Positions 12,520 through 24,129 of a DNA stretch of 64,000 nt are shown here, in pieces. The first letter of the stretch is position 1. Every line of letters begins with the position of its first letter. The translations under genes were made by a program, and so were the position numbers. Under the pieces are notes generated by a model. That model saw only the letters and a list, made by a program, of their open reading frames with translations. It did no database searches and had not been told where the DNA came from. This stretch comes from Caprimulgus europaeus (lineage: Eukaryota; Chordata; Aves; Caprimulgiformes; Caprimulgidae): positions 38,482,339 through 38,546,338 of the forward strand of contig OU015532.1 in NCBI GenBank assembly GCA_907165065.1, given 5' to 3'.

Positions 12520-15429
12520 TACAGGTATGTAGAAGCTCTTCAGCAACACAGAAAACAGGATATAATCACCCTGCGTGCTAGGGGTGAGGGAAGTTGCTTT
12601 CGATGGTGATATTCTGAACACTTGGAATATCCAGTGATTTTCACTCAGGTCTTTTATGCTGAAGAAAATAAGTCTACAAATAGATCTGCCTGCTTCAGCT
12701 ATTTGTCCAAAACACCTCATTGAATAGAAGCACTTTTTTCCTAAAGAGGTCTGGTACATATCCAATGGGAAAAGGATAAATTGCTGTAATCTCGGAATAC
12801 ACAAGACTACATAGAGTGGGTAGCTGCACAAAGCCCATAATTGAATTTCTGCCCTAGGGGTAAGCTTTCCTGCAGTGTAAGTGCTTCCAGATGCCATACA
12901 GGGGTCATGTTCAGGAAAGCAGATTTTTACATCCAGTTAATTATTATCCCCAGCTGCCTTTTTTTTTATCATTGAGACTAGTTTTTCAACAGTCATTCAA
13001 GCAAATGTGCTCATTTCCCAGTTCCCCCACAATTCCCACCACAGTATAACAAAGTGCAGATTTTGCATGGCTACATTCCAAACTCCGTGGTGCTAAAATC
13101 ATGACAGCGATGGAAAAGCATGTAGCCTCAATAACCATAAGGTAGGACTTGAACTAGAGGTGATTCAGTGGTAGTCAAACAGATGCTATATGAAAATAGA
13201 AGTTTCTATGTACAGAGCATTAACTTGTGGTTAATGCATGGAGCTAGTACTCATACATGAAGGTTTTCATGGCTTGCTAAGCAGAAGAAATTACTCAGTC
13301 TGAATTAAACTGATGACCTCAGTTCAGTCCACTGTGTCTGGGAGTCCATCTCAGAATACAGCAAGCATGAACAGCAAGTCCCTTCTCCCCTAATTCCTTT
13401 GGGTTTCATCTTTGGTGTGAATCACAACAAAAAAAAAGGCAAAGACCATGTCCTTCCAGTATTTGGATCTCTCCAGCTCAGTAGCAGATTATTCACTGAT
13501 TGGGACAGCTCAACAGTGGCTGAGAGAGGAAAGTTCAGACCACAGCCTGCTGCAGAACAAACTGAAAAAATTGCAAGGAAGACAGCAGATATAATAAAAG
13601 GGCAACACAGTCCCTGTACCTTACACAAAGTATCAATGAGAAACACCTGTGTGTGCATTCGCAATGCCGGTCCTTTGTTACCAAGCACTAGCTACCACCT
13701 GCTTGAGTTACCAGACCTGCTGCTTGAAGAACACCTTGGGGGAGTTCACAGTTCAGGCTTCCAAGCAACTATTGAACACATAGGCCCAAAGTACAGGGAA
13801 GAATTTTACACCATCAACTTGATCAATTTTACCAAGAATAGCTCTGGAAGAGGCAGCTCCAAGCCATTGCAGTTGTGCTTTCAAACTGTCCCTCAATACA
13901 GTTACAGTCCTACCTAAATAGCCCTTACCACTCCATCTTCTCTCAGAAAACAACCTAGCTTTTTCAGACAACAAAAGATCAGTTAATCTTTGCAATCCAA
14001 AGAGGTTTGACATTTACAGTAATATAATGCTAATCATTTTGGTGTCTCTTTTCTGGATTCCCCCAACAGGGAAATCCACACTATTCTGTGGGCTTCCAGT
14101 TGAAAGTTGTCACCACCTGATGACAAAGCAAATGTATGCCATAATCTTAAAGGTCTGAAGCTAGATATTTTGAGCTCAGTCAGCATCTGGGTTATATTTT
14201 TCCCAGCAAAGTTCACTAAATTTTTGGAAGATCTGAAAACTACTTTTTTTTTAAATCATAGAATGGTCATTAGTTCATAAACAAAAAACTAAGCAGTACC
14301 TCATCATCAAAATGTTCCTCATCTGAACATGCCTCTCCTAAGCTTCTGCTGGACCAGAAAGCAAACAAGCCACCTTCTCTTTGGGCCTTTTCTCAAGACT
14401 AGAATTTGGATCTTCTGATTTGTTACCACAGGTACTTCCCACTTACATTCCCTCTTGTAAGAGGGCAAGGAATACCATGGGCTACACTGTGAACTTTCAG
14501 GCAATGCTGCCAAGCAGCATGTCCTTGTGCTGAAACTTCATCAGTTCAGACAATTTCTTACTCCTGTTGTTGCAATTAACCTTCAGGGAAAATTATTAAC
14601 TACAATCTTATGCATGTGAGGACTGATCCAGATTATTAGCCTAGAAACTATGTCCTAACTACAATTTTACAGTTGTTCTGCTTCCCTAGATGAAATCCTG
14701 GTCCCTTCCCCACAGCCTAGCAGTGTTTTGTCACTCAAAATTAAAGAAGAACTAGCTCCAACAAAGAGAGAGGTGCCCACATCTCCTTTCTTAACTAGGA
14801 CATGGGAAATTAAGAAGTCCTCCTCTCACTCAGTGCTGCTCTTGGAAGATCGTGCAGAAAATCAGGCACAAGCTTTACCTGTAATATGTCCCAACTGTCC
14901 CAATATGCTAAATGTTTCAAAGAAAAAAGCCAGGATCAGTATCATCTCTGACAGGCAGAACATGACATGCTTGGATGAGGAGTTTGAGGGGGGGAGGAGC
15001 TTGGGGGGGGAGCTGGGGATCAGCTTCCCTGGGGATCTGTGCTTGGCTCCTCTTTGTATAATACCTGCCTTCAAGCACAAACTCTCACCCAGCCCCACTT
15101 CCCCCTCCCCAACTGGTACTGCTTCATACTCACCATGTCATAAACATTCAGAATCACTGGTTCACTTGCCATTGTTGATTGCAGTAGAGGCTGGATTAAA
15201 ATCTTTCAGTCCCTGCCAGATGTATGTTGATGCCTCCAGGGTATGCTTTTACCCTGAGCCAGATAGAAGGAAATTCCTCATCCTACAGTTCAAGGTTTCT
15301 TCCTAACTCTGTAGCACAGCTCGGTGTCTGTAGATTCACACACCACTGTAACCAGACACGGTCCAACCTTGTAAATCCAGACCCACAGAAGACAGACAGA
15401 CTCCAAGGCCAAAGATAAGCTCTCTTCTG
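12520..15429. other. Non-coding stretch, no gene recognised
   Basis: It contains two of the longer chance open frames on the plus strand, 13399-13917 and 14728-15306. Neither has a recognisable domain, strong start context or splice structure, and the second runs over low-complexity G- and C-rich tracts. I find nothing here that I can call a gene. Confidence 0.5.
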
Positions 15430-16260
15430 GCTCCCTGGGAGAGGCGGGTGGTAGTGTGTGTGGGGGGATCTCTTGGCGACTTTCTCGGCAGAGCGGTGTG
15501 CTGCTACAGCAGAGGGCTGGCAGCCACACGCAATAAACTGGGGCAGCGAGGCACGCAGCAGGTCCGGAGCCGGGAACCGTTGTCCCTGTCGCGGGCAGAG
15601 CTCGGTAGCGCCCCGCGCCCGCCGGCAGCTGTCCGTGGTGCTGATGTTTGGAGCTGTCCGCGGTGCTGGGATCTGGCCCGCCCGGAGCCGGCAGCTGTCC
15701 GCCGTGCTGGGATCCGGCCCGCGCTCAGGAGCTCCGGGGAAGGCCCTCCGCCCCGGGCAGGACATTGCCAACAGGCTGTGCCAGAGGGGGTCTAGCGCGG
15801 CGCTCGTCGGTGGGATGAGGAAGAGGAAGGGGCTTACTGCCGCCGGGGCAGAGGGGGGTTGCTGCAACCCCCATCCTGATCACAGCCGTGCAGGCAGACC
15901 TGGCGCCGGCGCCGAAGTTAGCGGGCAGTTCTCCGCGGGAGGTAGAGCAGGATTACCCGGCGCCAGGGCTGCGGGGACGATGTCAAGCGGGCGATGCTTC
16001 CAGGCACTGTGCGGGGCCGGGCTGGGCACCCCCAGCTATGCGTGCTCTGCTCTCCTCCAGGTTCATTCCTTATTTCGGGATCAGCTCGTCGCGAGCCGGG
16101 CAACCCCTGCTGACTGACAACCGGGGGAACCTGCCTCTTCCTCTACCGGCATCAATGCATGGCGCACGGTGGGAGGGCAGGGAACGGCGAGTAGTTTCTC
16201 TTCGGGCAGCAGGGTCCGGATTTCCTTCCGTCCTGAAGCTACTTTAACACTCGCGTTAGG
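15430..16260. promoter_or_regulatory. Orphan CpG island (candidate promoter / untranslated first exon)
   Basis: GC- and CpG-rich sequence (many CGC, GCCGG and CCCGG words) stands out sharply from the AT-rich flanks. Such islands in vertebrates usually mark promoters. Long open frames run through it on both strands (plus 15458-16117; minus 15283-15867), but they are low-complexity Arg/Ala/Gly/Pro-rich translations with no recognisable domain, as expected of CpG islands. By synteny with other vertebrates a minus-strand gene (SLC8A3, whose first exon is untranslated in mammals, or COX16) could start here and run off the left edge. That is inference; no exon of either gene was recognised. Confidence 0.55.
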
Positions 16261-16547
16261 CCCGGCCAGCCCTGCAATTTCTTGCCAGCAAACACTCCCC
16301 TCTGACCAGGACGTGAGAGTCAGTTATAAAATCCACTGCAGCAAATACATCTTCCTTTTGCTCCTCCTCTCTCTTTAAAGGGAGAGTGCAGTCTGTGATT
16401 GTGCTGGGAAAGGGTGCAGCTGAGAGGAGGGAGAAAGGGGTTCCTGCACCCAGAGATTTGTGGTGGTGTGGGAATTATCATGCTGACCTTAAACATTCAG
16501 ACACCGCAGCCTCTTTCTGAAGCAACCCCAAAAAGGACAAAAAAAGG

Positions 16548-16572
16548 AAAAAAAAAAAAAAAAAAAAAAAAA
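16548..16572. repeat. Poly(A) tract, 25 A
   Basis: An uninterrupted run of 25 A just to the right of the CpG island, preceded by an A-rich lead-in. No upstream coding sequence or flanking duplication marks it as a processed pseudogene tail, so I treat it as a homopolymer. Confidence 0.85.
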
Positions 16573-19500
16573 GCAAGAATGACCTAGTCTGAGTTGGAGG
16601 CATATCTGAGGCTCCCTGCCAGCTCACAGCCAATGATCTGAATGAAGATTGCTGGGATCTCGTTACATCAGCAAAGCCCAGCATCCCTCAGCCCTTCCCA
16701 ATACTGTCTTCAACCGCGTAGGAACCATCCCATCTGGGAGAAGGGCTCAACTCCCTTTGTCAGCAGCAGAACAAGACCATAGAGGCACAGCCTTGTAAAT
16801 GATGTGTTATGCAGCATGCAGGAGGATGTGTGGTGAAGATAGACAGCATGGAAGGAAAGTGAGTCCACATCCTGCATAGCCAAGTGCCAGCCTGACAGAG
16901 GCAGACAAAAACTTGTCCTCCAGCTCTTACCAAAGGAGACCTACTACTGCTTTGCCCTAACAGTATGCTTTTGCATTTTGAAAGAGGAAAGCCACAACTC
17001 AGGCCTGGGCGTGATAGCATACAACATGGCAGGGACTACAGCACAGTAACTTTATCTAGGCTAGTCATTCCATGGGTGGGCTAGGCAATTCCACACATGT
17101 GGCACAGGGGCTGGGCCAGCACCCCAACCACCCCCTCAGCCCTCTAACCCTTCCCTGTTTGGTGCCTGGGACTGCAGGAGCAGTGTTTTGCAAGTGGGAA
17201 AAGGTGACTCCTCCTCTCTACCGTCTAAGAGTCCAGATACTACTTAGAGGACAGACTGAGCCTCTGTCATAATTTTAAAGACTATGAAGCAATGAAAAGC
17301 TCCCTCTGGAAGGGGCTAAGCACTATTGTTCATGCCCAACTTGTAAAACAAGGATCCCACAGGGCTCCTACTAAACTGTCAAAGACATCCTGAGATTGTC
17401 ACTTTTGGGCATGTGGCCTGCTCTGGGGATGGTGATGTTTCAAGCAGACTTGAAAGGAGAGGGAATAGCTGATATTAGACCAATTGATGTAATTGGAAAA
17501 GAAAAGCAGCACACAAGCTCTTCCCACACTTGTCCACATGCTTACTTGCTAAATTAACTCCAATATCTGCTGTGCCCAGAGTTCACTAAAATAAACTAAG
17601 AGGCTTCTACCAGATGCACATTCTAGGGACAGACAACTATAAATACCTAGGATTTAGGAAAGGTGACAGGCAGCCACAGCTTATATGTTTTGTCCTGTAA
17701 ACATCTCTAAAATAATCACAGGGTGGGAGGGGCGGGGAGGGGGGAAGCTATAAATTAAGACCAGAATTCTACTTCTAATTTTAGAGATAGAAGGGAAAAA
17801 AATTTAAACCAAAAGCTTGCCTTTAAACTCATCTTCTTGCTTTAAGAGATCAAAGCCACTCTAAATGTGCATTTGTTATTTAAAGGACTTTTGCTGTAGG
17901 AGAGACAGTAAATGTCACTTGCATATTAAGATCTGGATTAATTGCCCCTAACTTAAAACATAACTGTGAGAGCTGCATTACAAATGTCGTTGTTGTAGGC
18001 TTCCTTTTCTTTGCCTTCACAGAAAGAAGTTGTTCCATATGGTGACTTAGTCTCATCAGTGTTTCAGTAACCCTTTGATAGAGGTCTCCAGATAGAAGGG
18101 ATCAGTCTTGAATACAAATGTCCTAACACTAATATAAGCTGTTTAACAGTCACATAAACTCTTTACAAGGCCTGGTTTGCTTTGTGTGTTTTAGCAACAG
18201 CTCAGGTTGATACCAGTCAAGAAACTGAACTGTTCCATTTCAGGTGTGTGAGTACAATCCTGCAGACAGCCCCACTGACAACTGGCACCAGAGTCCAAGT
18301 CTTGCCCTGTAAAAGCATTAAAATGTAAATGAATTCAGAGGAAAAGGGAGATCCATCTTACTACTGGTTAGAGCAGCTGGAACAAGAGCTTTGGGATTCT
18401 TCTTAGGAATTCCTCTTTTAATCACTTATGCTACTTCTAAGACATAGCAGAAACACACAATTTTCCCATATATATGCCTAAAGCTAAACACCTTGATTCA
18501 CATTTAAGCAACCTGTTGCAAGGCCAAATTTTCTCAGATTCTTCACATCCTTAGCACTCCCTTCAAAGGGGTTAATGTATTTGAGTTAAACTGTGGTCAT
18601 CCACACTTACTATTCGTGGCATAAGTGTGCATCTTCAAGGATCACTGTCTAAAGACGATGTAGTCTAACATCTATTCTTAGATTAAGAAAGAGGCAAAGT
18701 GAAAAGAGTTAAAAGGAAAATAATGCCACCATCCAAAATGGATTAGAAAACCAAGAGTCAGGTACAACCTCCAGTAATTACCTGGTACACTGACCAAGGC
18801 AGTAGCTGAGAGTTTCAACCACCTCCTCCAGGTGCCAGTCACAAAAGTGGAAGTGCTGGAAACAGTGCTCTGACACTCCACTGGGGCCAAGAAAAGAAGA
18901 ACAGCAGTGCAGGGGAGAACTAATGGATGTACTAGAGATTATAGTCGTATCTGATGGTCTGTCTAATTATGTTGCTATACAGGAATTCTGGTTTAAATTA
19001 ACATCTTGCTTTAATTTACACTTACCCTTCACTAACGTCCTGCATCCTTGCTAAGGTTGCAACCTCTTCCTCCAATTCCAGGAGCATGGCTCCTCAGGAA
19101 ACATAGCCAAATGGCTATCCTGCAGTAGCTACTCTCCAAACACAAGTACAGTGACTCCCTCTCACTCAGTGAAGAAACAGGGAAGAAGAAGGAATGGGAC
19201 AGCAGCAATCTGGGCTCCCCAATGCACGCATGGGCAGGGGAGGCAGCAGAACCTTGGTTTCCCTTTCTCAGAGCTGTTTTTCCCCTCAGCAGTCCACCTT
19301 GGGACCTGCCTGTGGACAGAAGCCAATTTTGCATTACTTCTTCATGTAGCAGAGATGCTAATATCAGCATCCCAGCAGAACTCCATTTGCTGCCTTCATT
19401 CCCCCGCATCCTGTTAACTGGTGAATGCTATTAAATGCCACCAAGCACTACTGGTGTGGCACTAACCACTCCAACTTCACCGCAGAGATGGCAACTCCTG

Positions 19501-22500
19501 ACAGGACTACTATCAATAGTCTCTGAATCACTTTGAGATTAATCAGATTGTTAAAATATTTAATAGTCACAAAGCAGTTTGTCTGCTTCCTTACCAAGCT
19601 CAGACCTCACAAATTACAAGTGATACTTGCATTGAACAAGGAACTAACGTTTTGAAAAAAAAGAATCTCTTTCTCCCCTGTTTATTTCCCCACTGGCTAA
19701 TACCAGTGCAACAATTTTCAGCATGCTGATGAAAATAATCTCATCAGATTGAATTATTCTATCTTTAAACAAAAGGGAAAAAAAGATCATTGCACAAATG
19801 TATTCCAAGTTGTTTTTCTCTTTTTAAATATTCACACCATACTTTCTGCTCTCCAAAGGATGAGGAGGCTAGGTGGCACTGCAGGCTAGTGAACTAACTT
19901 ATTATAGAAATTAATTAAATGAATTTGGTGACCTTATCAAAAAGCTCCATGGACAATATAGGTTTCTTCAACCCTCAGACACTGAAAAATTGAAGGCAAC
20001 GGGTCTAAGTATATAATTTTGCAAGGTCTAGAATGAATAGCCAATAAAAGCCCACCTTTCCTGAAGTACCGTTCACCCCCATAACTTTGCTTGAAGTAAT
20101 GGAGTAAGTGTATAAAAATGTCAATATTGCTTCAGACATGTATCAAAGTTTGCCTGTTCTGCCAGTTTCTCACTGTAGGTGTCATGAACACTAAAGCACA
20201 CACATTCTCACCTGCAGTCACAGCTTAGCCCAAGAGAGACTGTGGTATCTGCTCCTTTCTGCTTAAAGCCCTGAAATAAAATTTAAAATAAAATCTAGAA
20301 TGAAATAAAATAACATCATCTTCCTCCTGTGCTGCCTACTTTGCCTAAGTAGTTTGTTGGTATCACAAGTCTGTGTTCCTAAAAATGGCATCAGTAAAGG
20401 TGTTACGCAAGTATAGTCCTGCTGGCTCACAAAAGTGTATACAAGGCTCTACTTCTGCCAAGAGCGCAAAAACCCACAGTAGGTGTGCTCCTCCCAGTGA
20501 ACTCTATGCCTTGCTCCATCAGCATCATTCCTGACACCTTCTCTCTCAGTCTCATACCCCTCCATGCACACACACATGTGCATCTTTGGTTCTTTTCATT
20601 TTCAAACACTCCCAGACCAATTAAATATAATAAGTAAATTTTTATTTACTTATTTATTTTCACTAACCAGGACTTTGAAACATGCTTGAATAATCCAGGT
20701 TCAGGAAAACAAAACAAACCCACAACCAAATATCTCTGTTCTTATAGGAGCTCCAATGAAAATATTGGATGAAGTAATCAAAACGTATCAGAATGCAGGA
20801 AGGAAACAGAGCTCTACAACGTTATAACATTTTACACGCATTCCAGACCAGGCATTTGGCCTTTCTAGTTGTTCCAGGCTTATGAATTAAGCCTGATGTA
20901 AACTACTTCCTTTACAGAAAGTTATCATCACTTGAAGGATCCTGAACTGTGGGGAAAATGTGCAGCAAACCCAACTCAATTCATTGGCATCTCAGCCTTG
21001 CTCAGGCCCCATCTTAGAGTGTACTAACTGTTGATCGCTCCCACTGCCTTCAGTTATTGTATTCCACAAAGAGATTTAATTTATCTTTCTGTGTGTCTTG
21101 AAAAAATACATAGTGCTTACCTCACCCTTTCTTGCATCTTTGCACAGCAGTAATCACAGTCACCTTCTATAACAAGAATAGTTCTCATGTATAAAATAAC
21201 TGCAAAGAAGGATCTCCAGCTCTGAATTAGGGCGATTATGTTAGTTCAAAGGACAGGCATGTCCAGAATAAAAGATGTATGATTATTACTTAGAAAATGA
21301 CTCCTTATTGAAAAGCAAAACACACCCTTAGCAGTATTCTAACAGGGTAAGTCCAAGACACAGCACTTGGAAGGACAACAATGGATTGACATAGCAAAAT
21401 CTTCCAGTTTCTCAGATTTGACACTCCTACTTGTCTAATGCAATTTTTCTTCCGTGTTTTATGACTTACATTTTGATTGCATTAAATCTAAGATTATGCC
21501 TTACAATGACATGAGGATTGTACCTTTCAATCTCCAATAGATTTTGTCTAAAGAACCTGCAGACTTAATTATGCCATATGCTCTTTCATCTGCTCCAGTA
21601 GGATAACCTTGTGATCCTTAAAGCACATCACACCTGCTACCTTGATTTCACACACACATTTGTTGCAGTGACACCTGCACTCCAGAAAATATAGCAAAAC
21701 CTTAGTATCATTGTACTTAAGAGATAAAATGGTTCCTTACTCTAAGCGTACAAAAATGGCAGTTACACCCAGACTGTGCTTGTGTACTTCAGATGGCTGT
21801 GGACTTAGTGGAGCAGAATGTCTTAACCCCTCCTCAGCCCTCTCCCTTTCTCTTTACCAGGGAGCTGTGAATTCCCAGACCAGCACCTCTCTTCATTTCT
21901 AACCCACCAGATGTGTGGAATGGCAGAAAAAAAGTGACAATACTGTGGTAGGAGAAAAGGAGATGAGCAAAACCCTTCAAGGAGAGGAGGGTGTCTCCCA
22001 CAATGTCTGTAACAGAGTCCTGGGGTAAGAAGTGTGCAGGAATAAATAGCCTCTCACATATCAGCCCACCCCCAAAGCAGCACCACTGTCCTTTCTCACC
22101 AACAGGACAAGATAATATCCTTCGCCTCTTCTGTCTTCTTGTCTTATCCATTTTCCTCCAAGGTTCCTCTTGCCATGGAAGTAATCTTTGAGTCCAAGAG
22201 GAAACCCTGGCCAGGGAGTTCACACCGACATAGACAGATCTCAACAGTCACTCTGCAAGGACAGAGGAGCAGCCCCTTTGCATCTGTAATCCTGCAGCAG
22301 CCAGAAGAGGCAGATGATTTACAGAGAAGTTGATGGGAAAGGGGGAAGGGGTGAAAGGCGAAGGCAGCAGCTGAAAACTGACCCTTTTTGAACCTCTTCT
22401 GTCAGAGTCTTGGCACATTTGTGTCTCAGATTTTCAGAGGTGAGACACCAGGCTTAGCTTCTGGTCTGTTCCCAACCTCTCTCTTGATTTCCACTAAGTT

Positions 22501-23200
22501 AGTTCTTTTTATCTATTATTTGATGAAGGGCGGGGAACCGAACTGGCTGCTGGCAGAATTTCTTTTTAATTTTAGATGTGACAAAGGAAATGGTTGGAAA
22601 ATAAGTCAATTGGGGTGCAAATCAATTGAGTTGAATAGGCAGTTCCTGCTGATTTAGAAACCAAACCATGTGAAAGTAGCCATGGAAATGGCAACTGCTT
22701 CTGGTGCTCTTCAAGAGCTAAACACCCCAGTTACAGCACTGCAGCAATACCACTTGAATTCTTTGTGAAAATAAAGCCTTATTGGATACATAGACCCAAA
22801 TAGTGTGTCCTGTACAATTTCCTGCTCACCACTAAATAAGACAGAGGAAAATGGCTGGCAGGCAGTAACAGACCAGCACAAACCCCTTGGTGGCTAAGAT
22901 GTGCCAAAGTGACAGGTGAGAACTATGTTGTCTTAGCACTACCAGCAGAGAACCTGGCTTGCAAACACATCAGCCTGTGAGTGCCTGGGATACACCTCTT
23001 TAAGTAGGGGAGAAAAAGATTACTGCAATTAATGTATTTATACCAAGGGGAAATGTTGCTAGCTGAGTGAGAAAGTGGAGATGGTTCTCCCAGTGCCAAA
23101 CCAGCAGAGCTCAGCCATTCAAGGTTCTGCTGTAAAACAACAGCATGCTCCTGACATTGACACTATGAAGTCACCAAACCAAGGGTACAGCCTAATAGAC

Positions 23201-23229
23201 AAAAAAAAAGAAAAAAAAGAAAAAAAAAA
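23201..23229. repeat. A-rich low-complexity tract
   Basis: Runs of 8 to 10 A separated by single G residues. Confidence 0.8.
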
Positions 23230-23851
23230 TTAAAGATAGAGTAGGAAGGTCTGCTGTGTTGAACTGGGTGGATGGAGGATAATGAAGAAGAAGCACTCCA
23301 TGTGACTTCATCAGGCTTCCCCATCCTGCCCTAGAATGACCATCTGCTATGCCCTGCAGGCCCCTCTGGGATTCAGGAGACTGTACCAATTTTAGCACAC
23401 AAGGATGCAGAGGCTGTAGGCACAACACATCATCAGAGAACAAGGGAGAGGAGGGGCTAGACAATGAACAGGGGGTGATCCAACGTAAATACGCAAGCCA
23501 AATGAAGGGTGAAGTCACAAGTGCAGATTTTGACCATCCCTAAAGGAACCAGGTTATTAGAACTGAAGAGGAAAGTCTGATGAAAATAAAAATATTGGCA
23601 TGAACATTTTTCCCCAAAGGCATTCGGGGTTTCACTAAATATATAAGCATGTGAGTGCATATGCATATGTACACAGAGATTCACATACATATAAAAACTT
23701 CAACTTTTGACAAGAGCTCAGTGCACTATCCTCACTTTGCTAAAATTCCCTTACCCACTCCCCAGAGTCTCTCCATGGAAAATGCAGAAGAAGGGAATTT
23801 GCTTCTTTTGGTAAATCCCACTGAGACTGAGAGGGAAATCAATGTTTCCTG

Positions 23852-23920
23852 AAAAAAAACCAAAAAAACCCCCAAAAAACCCCTACAACAACAAAACAAA
23901 CCAAAAACCAAACCAAAACC
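23852..23920. repeat. A/C-rich low-complexity tract
   Basis: Irregular AAAACC/AAACC repeats about 200 bp before the CR1 begins. It yields poly-Gly/Leu/Phe chance frames on the opposite strand. Confidence 0.75.
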
Positions 23921-24129
23921 TAACCTTTTGGATGAAAGAAGCCAGTTTTTACCAAAAATACATTGCAGCAGAATAACCCCTGTCATTATAAAGAAACTGC
24001 TTGTGAAATGGAACCCCAGCAGGTGCTCAACTTTTCTCCTTCCCCAGCTTAAAAGCACCCCAGCCTCACCAAGCATAAAAGCCTCGCTGAATTCATCCTT
24101 AGAAACTTAGGCAGCACAAGTCCACCTTT

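Larger units (their letters stand above)
16573..24129. other. Non-coding stretch, no gene recognised
   Basis: AT-rich sequence with scattered short chance frames and low-complexity patches (A-rich 23201-23229; A/C-rich 23852-23920). I searched for COX16-like exons on the minus strand, using words for its conserved GGSFGLREF and GPRPWED segments, and saw none. Confidence 0.5.

Noticed and set aside
13399..13917. 172-codon plus-strand open frame
   Set aside because: No recognisable domain, no hydrophobic or repeat organisation, AT-rich surroundings, and a competing frame on the other strand; likely chance.
14728..15306. 192-codon plus-strand open frame near the CpG island
   Set aside because: Passes through low-complexity G and C tracts, shows no domain and no splice or promoter context; likely chance.
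15283..16117. Long open frames on both strands in the CpG island (plus 15458-16117, minus 15283-15867)
   Set aside because: GC-rich DNA lacks stop codons by composition; the translations are Arg/Ala/Gly/Pro-rich with no domain.
16400..16572. Processed pseudogene ending in the 25-A tract
   Set aside because: The sequence before the A run has no recognisable coding similarity and no flanking direct repeat was seen.
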